In this document: positions 38,217 to 47,261 of the stretch, piece after piece
Layout of the letters: each line of letters begins with the position of its first letter
How positions within the stretch are numbered: the first letter of the stretch is position 1
Translations under genes and position numbers: made by a program
The notes under the pieces: model-generated
Seen by the model: only the letters and a program-made list of their open reading frames with translations
Databases searched by the model: none
What the model was told of the DNA's origin: nothing
Assembly: GCF_000381905.1 (NCBI RefSeq)
Contig: NZ_KB907249.1
Span: forward strand, 124,001-188,000
DNA length: 64,000 bases
Direction: 5' to 3'
Origin: Paenibacillus fonticola DSM 21315
Lineage (GTDB): Bacteria > Bacillota > Bacilli > Paenibacillales > Paenibacillaceae

Positions 38217-39306
38217 TCATCGCAAAGCCTTAGACCAATTTGCAGACCGTCTGGCAAAGGATCACTTGGGACCGCTATGGGATAATTTGGGTACCATGGT
38301 GACTAAGCAGCCTACGCATAAAGTGAAGCCGTATCTGTGGAAATGGCAGACTATTCGCAACTATTTGTTAGAGGCAGGGCCGCTGCTGGCACTTGGACGT
38401 GAAAGCGAACGCCGCGTCATCTATCTACAGAATCCATCGCTCATTCATGAAGGCAAAATTGGATACGCCACAGATACTTTGTATGTAGGCATTCAATTGC
38501 TGCTGCCGGGTGAGGTAGCTCCTTCACATCGTCATTCACAGGCAGCCATTCGTTTTATCATCGAAGGCAAGGGCGACGCATTTACTACAGTAAATGGAGA
38601 AAAAACTTATATGGAGCGCGGGGATCTGGTCCTAACGCCCCCTTGGACTTGGCATGATCACGGGCATGAAGGAACGGAGCCCGTGTTCTGGATGGATGGC
38701 CTTGACGTAGGGCTGGTTAAAACCCTGACAGGTTCTTTCTTCGAGCCTTACCATGATGACACTTATCCGTTGAACGGGCCCGCAGACAGCTCCGTTGCGC
38801 GTTATGCCAGTGGAGTTCGATCTATTTCAGAGCGGAAGGTTCGAGGATATCCTTCACCCTTGATTAATTATAAGTGGACAAATATTAAGCAAGCGCTGGA
38901 AGGTCTAACCCGATTGGATGCGGACCCTTATGATGGCTATGCCATTGATTATGTCAATCCGGTAACCGGCGGCTCGGCCGATGCGCGGCTGGGCACCTCG
39001 ATGCAGAAAATTGCTGCAGGGACGGGCACCAAAGCACATCGTCATGTTCACAGTGCCTGCTACCATGTATTGGAGGGGGAAGGCTATACGGTGATTAACG
39101 GTGAGAAGTTTGAATGGACCCAAGGAGATTTCTTTATCGTACCGCCGTGGAGCTGGCATGAACACCATAGTACAGGACAAACGGATGTTCATTTATTCTC
39201 GATGAATGATAGACCGGTGCTCGAAATTCTCGGATTGGACCAAGAGGAAGCATACGCAGAAAATAACGGAAATCAATTCATCGAGCGTATCTTTCAACCC
39301 GAATAA
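38203..39306 (+). CDS. Gentisate 1,2-dioxygenase-like bicupin
   Basis: A 367-residue bicupin of the gentisate/1-hydroxy-2-naphthoate/salicylate dioxygenase family. The N-terminal cupin has SHRHSQAAIRF and PPWTWHDHG, giving a three-His iron site. The C-terminal cupin also keeps AHRHVHSACYHV and PPWSWHEHH, so both halves could bind metal, whereas many family members use only the first. It would cleave a dihydroxylated or hydroxylated aromatic acid between carboxyl- and hydroxyl-bearing carbons, using O2. AAGGAGGGG precedes ATG. It lies between the MBL-fold and FAH-fold genes as expected for a gentisate pathway. Confidence 0.88.
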   Translation: MNQSDHRKALDQFADRLAKDHLGPLWDNLGTMVTKQPTHKVKPYLWKWQTIRNYLLEAGPLLALGRESERRVIYLQNPSLIHEGKIGYATDTLYVGIQLLLPGEVAPSHRHSQAAIRFIIEGKGDAFTTVNGEKTYMERGDLVLTPPWTWHDHGHEGTEPVFWMDGLDVGLVKTLTGSFFEPYHDDTYPLNGPADSSVARYASGVRSISERKVRGYPSPLINYKWTNIKQALEGLTRLDADPYDGYAIDYVNPVTGGSADARLGTSMQKIAAGTGTKAHRHVHSACYHVLEGEGYTVINGEKFEWTQGDFFIVPPWSWHEHHSTGQTDVHLFSMNDRPVLEILGLDQEEAYAENNGNQFIERIFQPE

Positions 39307-39336
39307 CTGGATATATTTCGAACGGAGGCGCACAGC

Positions 39337-40176
39337 GTGAAAATTACATTATTTAACGACTTTCAGCTGGGACTCGTGAGAGGCGATAAGATTTATGACG
39401 TAGGCGGTTTGTTGTTTAACGAGAAAAAACCCCTATGTCCCATGGTTGAATTGGCCCGAAGCTATGACACTTATAAGGAAATCATAGAATCGAGATACAC
39501 GGAATGCGAAGCCTTTAACATTGCAGAGGTCCGTCTTAGGCAGCCTGTTTCCCGCCCCGGGAAAATCGTCGCTGCCCCCGTTAATTATTTATCCCACAAA
39601 AAAGAGATGAATGTGCAGCATACGGCAAGAGGTCTTGGGTTTTTTCTGAAAGCGAATACATCCATCATTGGTCCAAATGATCCCATTATCCTTCCGGCCA
39701 GCAAGCATGGAAGACGGATCGACCATGAACTTGAGCTTGCTTTTATCATTGGCAGAAAGGCTAAAAACGTGAAGGCTGAAGACGCCCGGCATTATATTTT
39801 TGGTTTCACAGGCTTAAATGATGTGACGCTGCGCCCAGACGAGCACAATGAGGAAGAACGCTGCCTTCGAAAATCTTTCGATACCTTTACGCCGATGGGC
39901 CCGTGGATCACAACTCTGGAGGATATTCCCGACTATACCAATATCAATTTGGATCTCAAAGTGAACGGTGAAATTAGACAGCAGGTCAATACCAAAGATA
40001 TGGTTTGCGGGATTGCAGAGTTAGTAGAAATTTATTCCCATGTGCTCACTTTGGAGCCAGGTGACATTATCGCAACAGGTACACCTGAGGGTGTAGCTCC
40101 AATAAAACCAGGCGATACAGTAACGATTAATATTGAGCATATTGGGGCGTTCTCCAACCCCGTGACAGCGGAGTAA
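39337..40176 (+). CDS. Fumarylacetoacetate hydrolase-fold protein (fumarylpyruvate hydrolase-like)
   Basis: A 279-residue FAH-fold protein. Core motifs: FFLKANTSIIGPNDPI, the metal-binding DHELELAFIIG, GFTGLNDVTLRPDE and the closing TGTPEGVAPIKPGD. The first ~60 residues form the small N-terminal domain. After gentisate cleavage this family hydrolyses fumarylpyruvate to fumarate and pyruvate, or maleylpyruvate directly. No maleylpyruvate isomerase gene is seen nearby, which makes direct hydrolysis or a distant isomerase necessary. GTG start with GGAGGCG upstream. Confidence 0.88.
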   Translation: MKITLFNDFQLGLVRGDKIYDVGGLLFNEKKPLCPMVELARSYDTYKEIIESRYTECEAFNIAEVRLRQPVSRPGKIVAAPVNYLSHKKEMNVQHTARGLGFFLKANTSIIGPNDPIILPASKHGRRIDHELELAFIIGRKAKNVKAEDARHYIFGFTGLNDVTLRPDEHNEEERCLRKSFDTFTPMGPWITTLEDIPDYTNINLDLKVNGEIRQQVNTKDMVCGIAELVEIYSHVLTLEPGDIIATGTPEGVAPIKPGDTVTINIEHIGAFSNPVTAE

Positions 40177-40205
40177 GCACAACTGCATAGAGAGGATGAG
40201 TGGTC

Positions 40206-41387
40206 ATGAGCTGCAATGAAATTGTGATCATTGATGGAGCAAGAACGGCGTTTGCTAAATTTGGCGGTGCGTTCAGGAATCTGTCCGCTATTGAGCTTGG
40301 GGCGATTACGGCAAAAGAAGCACTAAAACGTGCTAAAGTGGAACCCGAGGAAATTGATCATGTGGTGTTCGGAAATGTGATTCAGTCCAGCCCGGATGCG
40401 GTCCTAATGGCTCGGCATGTCGGACTGAAAGCGGGCATTCCTAAAGAGGCTCCAGCGCTTATCGTAAACCGGCTGTGCGGTTCGGGACTGGAATCCATTA
40501 CGCAGGCTGCAAGAATGATTATGACGGGAGAATCCGATATCGCACTTGCAGGCGGAGCCGAAAATATGAGTCAGATTCCGCACGTCATCCGCGGAGCCAG
40601 ATGGGGAATTCCATTATTTGAGGCACCTATGCAGGACTACCTGTATGAAGCACTGTATGATCCCGTAGGCCAGGTCTATATGGCAGAAACAGGTGAAAAT
40701 CTTGCTGTGCAGTACGGTTTATCTCGGGAAGAAATCGATCAGCATGCTGTATCCAGCCATAACAAGGCGTTAGCCGCCATGGAGGCTGGACGCCTAGGCG
40801 AGGAAATCGTTCCGATTGAGGTGCGCGAACGCAAGCAAACGATCGTGGTGGATCGCGACGAGCATCCGCGCCAAACCAGCATGGAGAAGCTCGCAAAGCT
40901 CGAACCCAAATTCAAGGCAGATGGTGTGGTTACAGCTGGCAATGCCAGCGGCATTAATGACGGGGCAGCCTCCGTGGTGGTGACTTCAGCAGAATATGCG
41001 GCGAGTCGAGGCTTGAAGCCGATTGCCCGATTGGTATCATGGGCCGTCGCAGGTGTAGATCCCAAGATCATGGGCATTGGTCCATGCCCGGCTATTCAGA
41101 AGGCATTGAAGCAGGCGGGTCTCTCTTTACAGGATATGGATCTGATTGAAATTAACGAGGCTTTTTCAGCACAGTACTTGGCTTGCCAAAAGCAGCTTGG
41201 TTTTGACCCAGCGATCGGAAATGTCAATGGTGGAGCCGTTGCTTTAGGTCACCCTCTCGGCGCTTCAGGAACTAGAATATCACTGTCCCTAATTTACGAA
41301 CTAGGACGCAGAGGCAAGAAATACGGCATTTCTTCCTTATGTATTGGCGGAGGACAGGGCATCGCGGCCATTTGGGAAAGATTGTAG
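40206..41387 (+). CDS. Acetyl-CoA acetyltransferase (thiolase)
   Basis: A canonical thiolase of about 393 residues. The nucleophile Cys is in NRLCGSGLESI, the NEAF motif is intact (EINEAFSAQ), the His is in NGGAVALGHPLGASGTR and the second Cys in CIGGGQGIAA. AGAGGA at 40191-40196 suits ATG 40206; GTG 40200 is too close. It would cleave a 3-oxoacyl-CoA to acetyl-CoA and a shortened acyl-CoA. Its presence just after ring-cleavage genes suggests that the pathway handles both a ring and an acyl side chain. Confidence 0.95.
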   Translation: MSCNEIVIIDGARTAFAKFGGAFRNLSAIELGAITAKEALKRAKVEPEEIDHVVFGNVIQSSPDAVLMARHVGLKAGIPKEAPALIVNRLCGSGLESITQAARMIMTGESDIALAGGAENMSQIPHVIRGARWGIPLFEAPMQDYLYEALYDPVGQVYMAETGENLAVQYGLSREEIDQHAVSSHNKALAAMEAGRLGEEIVPIEVRERKQTIVVDRDEHPRQTSMEKLAKLEPKFKADGVVTAGNASGINDGAASVVVTSAEYAASRGLKPIARLVSWAVAGVDPKIMGIGPCPAIQKALKQAGLSLQDMDLIEINEAFSAQYLACQKQLGFDPAIGNVNGGAVALGHPLGASGTRISLSLIYELGRRGKKYGISSLCIGGGQGIAAIWERL

Positions 41388-41420
41388 CTACTTTGTTTTC
41401 AAAAGGAGGAAGCTGGGAAA

Positions 41421-42863
41421 ATGGTGAATTTAATCGCTGAGTGCGCGTATGGAAAATTAAAAGGGGAGCAGAACGGGGCTGTGATCTGCTGGAAGGGGAT
41501 TCCCTATGCGAAAGCTCCCCTCCGCGATCTCCGATATGCTCCGCCGCAAGAGCCTGAACCATGGCAAGGGGTGCGTGATGCAACTGAATATGGATTTGCT
41601 TCGCTTCAGCCTATAAAGGGAAAGGTAATGGATGAAGATTGTTTATCCTTAAATATCTGGTCGCCAGGCGCAGATCATCGTCGACGTCCAGTTTTAGTGT
41701 GGATTCATGGCGGCGGCTTTATGGTAGGGGCTGGATCGGATCCCATGTTTGATGGCAAATCCTTCGCGGAGAAAGGAGATCTTGTTGTCGTTACGATCAA
41801 TTACCGATTAGGCGCCATGGGATTTCTTTATCTGGATGAATGGGGAGGCACAGCATTTCAGGATTCAGGGAATCTTGGCATTCTGGATCAAATTGCTGCG
41901 CTAAAATGGGTGCAGCAGAATATATCCCCCTTCGGAGGGGATCCGAACCAAGTGACCATTTTCGGTGAATCCGCAGGCGGCCGAAGTGTCGGTCTTCACT
42001 TGGCCCTTCCTCAGTCGAAGGGACTCTTTCATCGAGCCATCATTCAAAGTGGAATGATTTCAACTTACCGCAGCAAATCGGATGCCAGCCGAATTACGAA
42101 TGAGATTCTGAAGAAGCTGCAGATCAGTGCAGATCATTTGTACACATTAAGAACGATTCCAGCGGAACAGATTCTGGAAGCAGTACCGCCCTTAAGACCA
42201 GCCGTAGGTTTAGAGCCTACGTTTGAAGGTAACTTCTTCGCCAAAATGCCGCTTGCTGCTGCTGCCGATGGCTTCAACAAGGACATACCTGTCATCATAG
42301 GAACTACGCAGCATGAGGTTACACCGAACATGGACCCGGAATGGGCAGGGAAGAGTGATGAAGAGCTGCTGGCACTATTTAAACAACGAGTGGGGGATGT
42401 ATTGCAGCAGGCGGTTTCCTTTTATTCCACAAAATACGATCAGGATCCTAGTTTGCTGCATCAGCTTGCCCGTTTGCTGACATTCCACGATTTCAATATA
42501 CCAGCCATTAAGCTGGCTGAACACCGAAATTTACATCAAGCGCCGACCTGGGTTTATCGCTTTGACTGGACTTCGGAAGCAGCAGGAGGATTCGCATTTC
42601 ATGGCATTGAGGTTCCATTTGTGTTCAATAACCTGGATGCGTCCAAAGCATTTACAGGGACAGCATCTGAGAGTCAGGCTGTTGCCGACCAGATTCATGC
42701 AGCTTGGATCGCATTTGCTAAGACGGGAAGCCCTAACGGGCCAGGCCTGCCAGTTTGGTCACCCTACAGCAGCGAGGAGAGGGAAACGATGCTATTTAAT
42801 AAGGAGAGCAAGCTTGCTCGGGATCCCAACTCCGATGAGCGAGAGTTCTGGGAGCAAGTCTAA
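41421..42863 (+). CDS. Type-B carboxylesterase, copy 2
   Basis: A 480-residue paralogue of the esterase at 15445. Oxyanion hole HGGGFMVG, nucleophile IFGESAGGRSV, acid in IGTTQHEVTPN, His in FHGIEVPFVFN, so the full triad is visible. No signal peptide; it acts in the cytosol. AAAAGGAGG precedes the ATG. The N-terminus LKGEQNGAVICWKGIPYAK parallels QGVQEGRVFAWRGVPYAK of copy 1. It is the last gene before the MarR promoter region. The substrate is presumably an ester taken up by the pathway. Confidence 0.92.
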   Translation: MVNLIAECAYGKLKGEQNGAVICWKGIPYAKAPLRDLRYAPPQEPEPWQGVRDATEYGFASLQPIKGKVMDEDCLSLNIWSPGADHRRRPVLVWIHGGGFMVGAGSDPMFDGKSFAEKGDLVVVTINYRLGAMGFLYLDEWGGTAFQDSGNLGILDQIAALKWVQQNISPFGGDPNQVTIFGESAGGRSVGLHLALPQSKGLFHRAIIQSGMISTYRSKSDASRITNEILKKLQISADHLYTLRTIPAEQILEAVPPLRPAVGLEPTFEGNFFAKMPLAAAADGFNKDIPVIIGTTQHEVTPNMDPEWAGKSDEELLALFKQRVGDVLQQAVSFYSTKYDQDPSLLHQLARLLTFHDFNIPAIKLAEHRNLHQAPTWVYRFDWTSEAAGGFAFHGIEVPFVFNNLDASKAFTGTASESQAVADQIHAAWIAFAKTGSPNGPGLPVWSPYSSEERETMLFNKESKLARDPNSDEREFWEQV

Positions 42864-42907
42864 CAACATCATCAAAGATATATTTAGGATGCTTCCTTCT
42901 TTTTCAG

Positions 42908-42930
42908 TATAATTGTTAGGGTCCTAACAA
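42908..42930 (+). promoter_or_regulatory. MarR promoter -10 box overlapped by an 18-base palindromic operator
   Basis: TATAAT (42908-42913) overlaps TTGTTAGGGTCCTAACAA (42913-42930), two perfect 8-base arms around GT. The size and position fit a MarR dimer site that blocks its own promoter. No good -35 box is seen. Confidence 0.7.
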
Positions 42931-42966
42931 AGGGAGCTGTTATATGTTCGCATTAGGAGGCTTTCT

Positions 42967-43419
42967 ATGCATAACAATCACCTATCCAGCGCTTGGTTCG
43001 GAACATGGTTTCGAAAGATATCACTATACTTAACCAATATTATGGACAAAATATTGGCTCAACATGGGATCACTAGCTCACAATACTGGATCTTAAAGCT
43101 GCTGTGGGAGAAGGAGGGTGTCACCCAAAAACAGCTCGTTCAACACCTCGGTGTAAGAGGGGCATCCTTAACAGGAATGCTCGATAGTATGGAAGCTAGA
43201 GGCTGGGTGCTTAGAAAACTGCATCCTAAAGATGCAAGGGTGAAGCTCGTTTATTTAACACCAGAGGGAAAGGCACTGGAAGCTGTCGTGCTTGATTTAA
43301 TCATGACGAATGAAGAAAACCTGAGTAAGGGGTTTAGCGCGGAAGAAAAAGTGCTGCTGAGATCCATGTTGAATCGAGTGTGGACCAATTTAGAGGAAGC
43401 CAAGAAGCTATTTGGATAG
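42967..43419 (+). CDS. MarR-family transcriptional regulator
   Basis: A 150-residue winged-helix MarR protein. The DNA-binding region is ITSSQYWILKLLWEKEGVTQ followed by LVQHLGVRGASLTGMLDSME, and the wing is RKLHPKDARVKLVYLTPEG. TAGGAGGC precedes the ATG. It sits immediately downstream of a perfect palindrome that covers its -10 box, so autorepression is likely, with release by an aromatic ligand as is common in the family. The P450 and MFS genes follow in the same direction and probably share the control. Confidence 0.92.
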   Translation: MHNNHLSSAWFGTWFRKISLYLTNIMDKILAQHGITSSQYWILKLLWEKEGVTQKQLVQHLGVRGASLTGMLDSMEARGWVLRKLHPKDARVKLVYLTPEGKALEAVVLDLIMTNEENLSKGFSAEEKVLLRSMLNRVWTNLEEAKKLFG

Positions 43420-43460
43420 ATAGTTTGAGAACGTTCACTTGCTTAAGGAGGCGTTTATCT

Positions 43461-44648
43461 ATGAATAAAAGTGTTGCGCATGATTTTGACGCAGTGACAG
43501 AAGAAACGTTCACAAGCATGCATGAGACCTTTGCTGAACTGCGGTCAAAATGTCCTGTCGCACATAGTAACGATCTAGGTGGATTTTGGGCAGTGTTGAA
43601 GTATGAAGATGTTGTCAATGTGCTGAAGGATCCGGCAACCTACGTTACCTCTGTGCAGAATGTGGTGCCTAAAGTGTCTACGACAGGGCGCAGGCCGCCC
43701 CTGCATTTAGACCCGCCAGAGCATACGCCATATCGCAGAGTGCTGGATCCGTTCTTTACAGACGAGAAGATGGAAGACTTAAGAGATCGAGTGCAAACCA
43801 CGATTGTGAATCTGCTTGATCCGTTTATTCAAAAGGGAGGCGGGGATATTTGCGAAGAATTCTCGCACAAACTGCCAGGCTATGTGTTTGCTGAATTTTT
43901 TAACTTATCCAAAGAAATGTCCATGACGATCCGCGGGGTCACACAACAATATGTAAAAGCGCTGCATGTCATGGATAAAGACAATATTCAGAAATACAGT
44001 CAGGAGCTGTACGAGATCGCACGGCGAATTATTGAAGACCGGAAGCTAAATGCCTATGATCCATCCATTGATGTGGTAACCGCCTACCTGCAAAAAACAT
44101 ATAAGGGGAAGCCGCTTCCGGATGAACTCATATTAGGAACCATCCGTCAATTAATCGTAGTAGGGATGATTGCTCCGGTTATTTTCATGGGCAGCATCAG
44201 CGTTCATCTCGCAGAGAATCCCGATGTACAGAGTATGCTCCGGAAAGAACCTTCGCTTATACCTGCGGCTGTTGAAGAGTACTTAAGACTCTATACCCCA
44301 TATCGAGGTTTTGCCAGAACAGCCGCGCGGGATGTGGAAATTGGCGGACGGACGATCAGAAAAGATGAACCGATTGCAGTCGTGTTCAGCTCGGCGAATC
44401 GTGACGAAGCGGTTTTTCCGAACAGCGGCCAGTTTATGATAAACCGCCCCAATATAAAGGATCATATTGCATTCGGCAGCGGTCCGCATCGCTGTCCAGG
44501 GGCGCCGTTAGCTCGTATGATGTTCCAGATTGCATTGAAAGAACTTCTTGTCAGAACGAAGCATATTGAATTAGCGGGAGACATCACGATGACCAGATGG
44601 CCTGAGTGGGGAGCTCAATCGGTTCCGCTTAAAGTGGATCCTGCCTAA
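43461..44648 (+). CDS. Cytochrome P450, second of two
   Basis: A 395-residue soluble P450, paralogous to that at 2463. Heme loop FGSGPHRCPGAPLARM with Cys345; K-helix EYLR at 273-276. The I-helix reads VGMIAPV (234-240), so Ile237-Ala238 stand where the acid-alcohol pair is expected, as in the other copy. Shared unusual block: SVQNVVPKV followed by TGRRPPLHLDPPEH. AAGGAGGCG directly before ATG 43461 sets the start; the frame is open 81 bases earlier into marR. No redox partner genes are adjacent. It is probably controlled by MarR and co-transcribed with the MFS carrier. Confidence 0.93.
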   Translation: MNKSVAHDFDAVTEETFTSMHETFAELRSKCPVAHSNDLGGFWAVLKYEDVVNVLKDPATYVTSVQNVVPKVSTTGRRPPLHLDPPEHTPYRRVLDPFFTDEKMEDLRDRVQTTIVNLLDPFIQKGGGDICEEFSHKLPGYVFAEFFNLSKEMSMTIRGVTQQYVKALHVMDKDNIQKYSQELYEIARRIIEDRKLNAYDPSIDVVTAYLQKTYKGKPLPDELILGTIRQLIVVGMIAPVIFMGSISVHLAENPDVQSMLRKEPSLIPAAVEEYLRLYTPYRGFARTAARDVEIGGRTIRKDEPIAVVFSSANRDEAVFPNSGQFMINRPNIKDHIAFGSGPHRCPGAPLARMMFQIALKELLVRTKHIELAGDITMTRWPEWGAQSVPLKVDPA

Positions 44649-44673
44649 GAAACAGATCCAGAAAGGAGCTTTA

Positions 44674-45879
44674 ATGAGCTGGCAGCGTACCTTATGGATC
44701 TTATGGATGGCGAATTTTAGTACAGCAACAGGCATTAGTATGATTCTTCCGTTCCTGCCTTTATATCTAGGGGAACTTGGTGTCACAGATGAGTCGGAAG
44801 TTTTGCTTTGGTCAGGTTTTATTTTTTCAGCTCAAGCACTTACTAGTATTTTTTTTCAACCGATATGGGGCTCCTTTGCAGATCGGTATGGTCATAAGCT
44901 GATGCTGATGCGGGCTGGAATATTTGGCAGCATCATCACGATGCTGATGGGGTTCGCAGGCGGACCATGGCACTTGCTGCTGCTCCGTATGGCTAACGGG
45001 GCTGCATCCGGATTTATACCGATGGCTGTCTCGATGCAAGCCGCGGTCACACCTGATCAGCATACAGGAAAAGCACTAGGGACCCTTCAAACCGGGGTGA
45101 CCGCCGGGATGCTGATCGGTCCGCTCATTGGCGGGGTGATGGCCGGCTTTTTTGGATTTCGTACGGTTTTTATCCTGACTGGATTTCTGTCCCTCGTCTC
45201 TACTCTGATTGTTGGCATTTATGTCAAGAACAATAAACCGAAGCAGAGAGAAGCCAAAGAGACACCAGCCCAGGGATGGTCTGTCATGCTGCCGCTGCTG
45301 CCTATCTTTGCTGCTACCATGCTGACACAATTAGCAATGATGTCTATACAGCCCATCATCCCGATCTATGCCGCATCTTTAACTGACGGTTCCCATACGG
45401 AATTGATTGCTGGTCTGGTCATTTCAGTCGCTGGCATTGGCACATTAATTGGATCTCCCATATTAGGAAGGATGGGGGACGCCATCGGACAGCGAGCTGT
45501 TCTCATCTTCTCGCTCATCATGTGCGGGATGACCTTTATTCCCCAAGCCCTGACGAGCAGCATCATTGTATTGCTGGCCAGCCGTTTCTGCTTAGGGTTA
45601 TTCATTGGAGGAATGCTGCCCTCCCTGAACACACTGATCAAAAAGCTTGCCCCGCAGCATATGCAATCCAGAGCGCAGGGATTAAATGCATCAAGTCAAT
45701 TCATTGGCAATTTAACAGGCCCGATTATGGGAAGTGTCATATCAGCCAGCTTTGGATTCAGATCTATATTTTTCATTACCATGGGGCTGCTGTTCGCAAA
45801 TGCGATAATTATTTGGATGAACCAAAAGCTTAAGCAGCAAATTAAGGAACACGAAGCTCAGCAGGATCCAGTCATTTAA
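44674..45879 (+). CDS. Major facilitator superfamily transporter (MdtG-like multidrug type)
   Basis: A 401-residue membrane protein with about twelve hydrophobic segments. The loop 2-3 motif is PIWGSFADRYGHKLM and the second-half equivalent is PILGRMGDAIGQRAV. It resembles drug/H+ antiporters of the MdtG/YitG type. GAAAGGAG precedes the ATG. With MarR and a P450 in front, efflux of a toxic substrate or hydroxylated product is plausible, though uptake cannot be excluded. It is the last intact gene of the catabolic island; decayed sequence follows. Confidence 0.88.
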   Translation: MSWQRTLWILWMANFSTATGISMILPFLPLYLGELGVTDESEVLLWSGFIFSAQALTSIFFQPIWGSFADRYGHKLMLMRAGIFGSIITMLMGFAGGPWHLLLLRMANGAASGFIPMAVSMQAAVTPDQHTGKALGTLQTGVTAGMLIGPLIGGVMAGFFGFRTVFILTGFLSLVSTLIVGIYVKNNKPKQREAKETPAQGWSVMLPLLPIFAATMLTQLAMMSIQPIIPIYAASLTDGSHTELIAGLVISVAGIGTLIGSPILGRMGDAIGQRAVLIFSLIMCGMTFIPQALTSSIIVLLASRFCLGLFIGGMLPSLNTLIKKLAPQHMQSRAQGLNASSQFIGNLTGPIMGSVISASFGFRSIFFITMGLLFANAIIIWMNQKLKQQIKEHEAQQDPVI

Positions 45880-45966
45880 GACTATGGAAGTGCAAATAAG
45901 TTTTGCTTCAATAAATGGATAAATATCCTTGTTCACAACAGAAAGTCTCTATTCACATTCAGGTGT

Positions 45967-46200
45967 TAAATACGATAATCAAAGTCGTCATTTCGGATAA
46001 CGGTAAGGGCGCACGAAAAGTAATCAAAGGTCTCGGAATTATCGGAATGGAGGAAAGCTGCAGTAGTAAATGGAACCGTCATCGTTGATGGCTCACAAGG
46101 TTTTTCAGTTACGACATTAATTCCATATGAGAATCCTAATAATAAATTGAAGTAAATTAATGAAGATTCTCATCGTACAGGATGAACTTGTGCACTACTG
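45967..46200 (+). pseudogene. Remnant of a two-component system: histidine kinase C-terminus and response-regulator start
   Basis: Frame fragments read IKVVISDNGKGARKVIKGLG then, after a frame change near 46065, VNGTVIVDGSQGFSVTTLIP, ending at 46155. This is the ATP-binding tail of a NarX/DegS-type histidine kinase. At 46160 MKILIVQDEL follows, the usual first strand of a response regulator (MKILIVDDE), but it runs into a terminator within 15 codons. Everything else of both genes is missing. Confidence 0.65.
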
Positions 46201-46216
46201 CAGGTTCATCCTTTTT
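46180..46216 (+). terminator. Rho-independent terminator inside the two-component remnant
   Basis: GGATGAAC (46180-46187) pairs with GTTCATCC (46204-46211), followed by TTTTTATTATT. Confidence 0.75.
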
Positions 46217-46257
46217 ATTATTATGAATGTATCTTAAGAAAGAGGGAAGGGTGCAGA

Positions 46258-46996
46258 ATGAACGTTCTGGAAATCACAAAATTAACCGAAAAAGTTCGAT
46301 GATTTCATCGCAGTTGACAATATTTCGTTCTCTGTCCGACCAGGTGAGATTTTTGGTTTTCTTGGACCGAACGGTGCTGGGAAAAGTACAGTCAATCATA
46401 TGATATCCTCGTTACTATCGATGACAAGCGGGCAGATTACATTTTTGGGCAAGGATATTACCGAGCAAGGCAAGTTTGCCAAAGCAAACATCGGTATCGT
46501 TCCACAAGAATTGGCTATTTATGAGGATATGTCAACTAATGAGAATGTAGCATTTTTTGCGGGCTTATATGGGTTAAGGGGGGCGCAGTTGAAGAAAAGT
46601 GTAGAGGAAGCGCTGGTTTTTGTCGGTCTTGGCGATAAAATGCAGATGCATCCCAAAAACTTCTCGGGCGGTATGAAAAGAAGGTTGAATATCGCTTGTG
46701 CAATCGCGCATAAACCAACTCTAATCATTATGGATGAATCCACCGTAGGGATTGATCCGCAGTCGAGGAACTACATTTTGAACATAGATTCAGATCCAGA
46801 ATGGATTGGTACGATGATTTCCTTTGATATTGAAGAGGAGAACGGGAAGTCTTTTATTACTTTGCGTCATTCGAACTGGAAAGAAGTAACGCCATTTTAT
46901 CGATCCTGTAACTACAACCGGGCTATTTTCCTTTATAGTCTCAAATCCTATTGTGAAGATGGCGAGGGTATCCCGTATCATAAACGAAAGTTCTAA
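46258..46996 (+). pseudogene. ABC-transporter ATPase with a 5' frameshift, fused in frame to the C-terminus of an SRPBCC (AHSA1-like) protein
   Basis: ATG 46258, with AGGGAAGGG upstream, starts MNVLEITKLTEKV but hits TGA at 46300. The ATPase continues in another frame: FDDFIAVDNISF, Walker A GPNGAGKS, signature FSGGMKRR, Walker B LIIMDESTVGIDPQSRN. At about 46780 the ATPase stops short of its last third and the frame runs on into DPEWIGTMISFDIEEENGKS, RHSNWKEVTPF and SLKSYCEDGEG, the C-terminus of an AHSA1/SRPBCC domain. An internal deletion has evidently fused two genes. Neither function should remain. Confidence 0.75.
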
Positions 46997-47042
46997 TAAT
47001 TTAAGTTATACTGCTCATTCCACTAATGAGGAGCGAAAGCTT

Positions 47043-47074
47043 AAAACCGCCTTTTCACCAAGGCGGTTTTCTTA
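47043..47074 (+). terminator. Rho-independent terminator after the chimeric remnant
   Basis: AAAACCGCCTT (47043-47053) pairs with AAGGCGGTTTT (47060-47070) around six bases, followed by CTTAT. Confidence 0.85.
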
Positions 47075-47131
47075 TGGTCAAATATGAACATTAGAATTTA
47101 ATCAACTGGGCTATCTCCCCTCGGTTGTTAG

Positions 47132-47208
47132 ATGTATAATCATGGAAGAAGCTTAGACAACTAACGACCCAGCCTAAGATAAGAGCTATCTAGGGCTGGG
47201 TCGTTTCG
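47132..47208 (+). repeat. Intergenic hairpin repeat, copy 1
   Basis: ATGTATAATCATGGAAGAAG precedes a long hairpin: ACGACCCAGCC (47164-47174) pairs perfectly with GGCTGGGTCGT (47194-47204), and the inner AGATA/TATCT extends the stem. TTTCGTG follows. Copies 2 and 3 are at 56731 and 60976, and a degenerate trace, CAGACAACTAGCGACATAAC, is at 49914. It may act as a terminator. Confidence 0.7.
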
Positions 47209-47261
47209 TGTATACAATACGTGATATGACATAACTAAAAACAAAGAATGAGGTGACCAGT

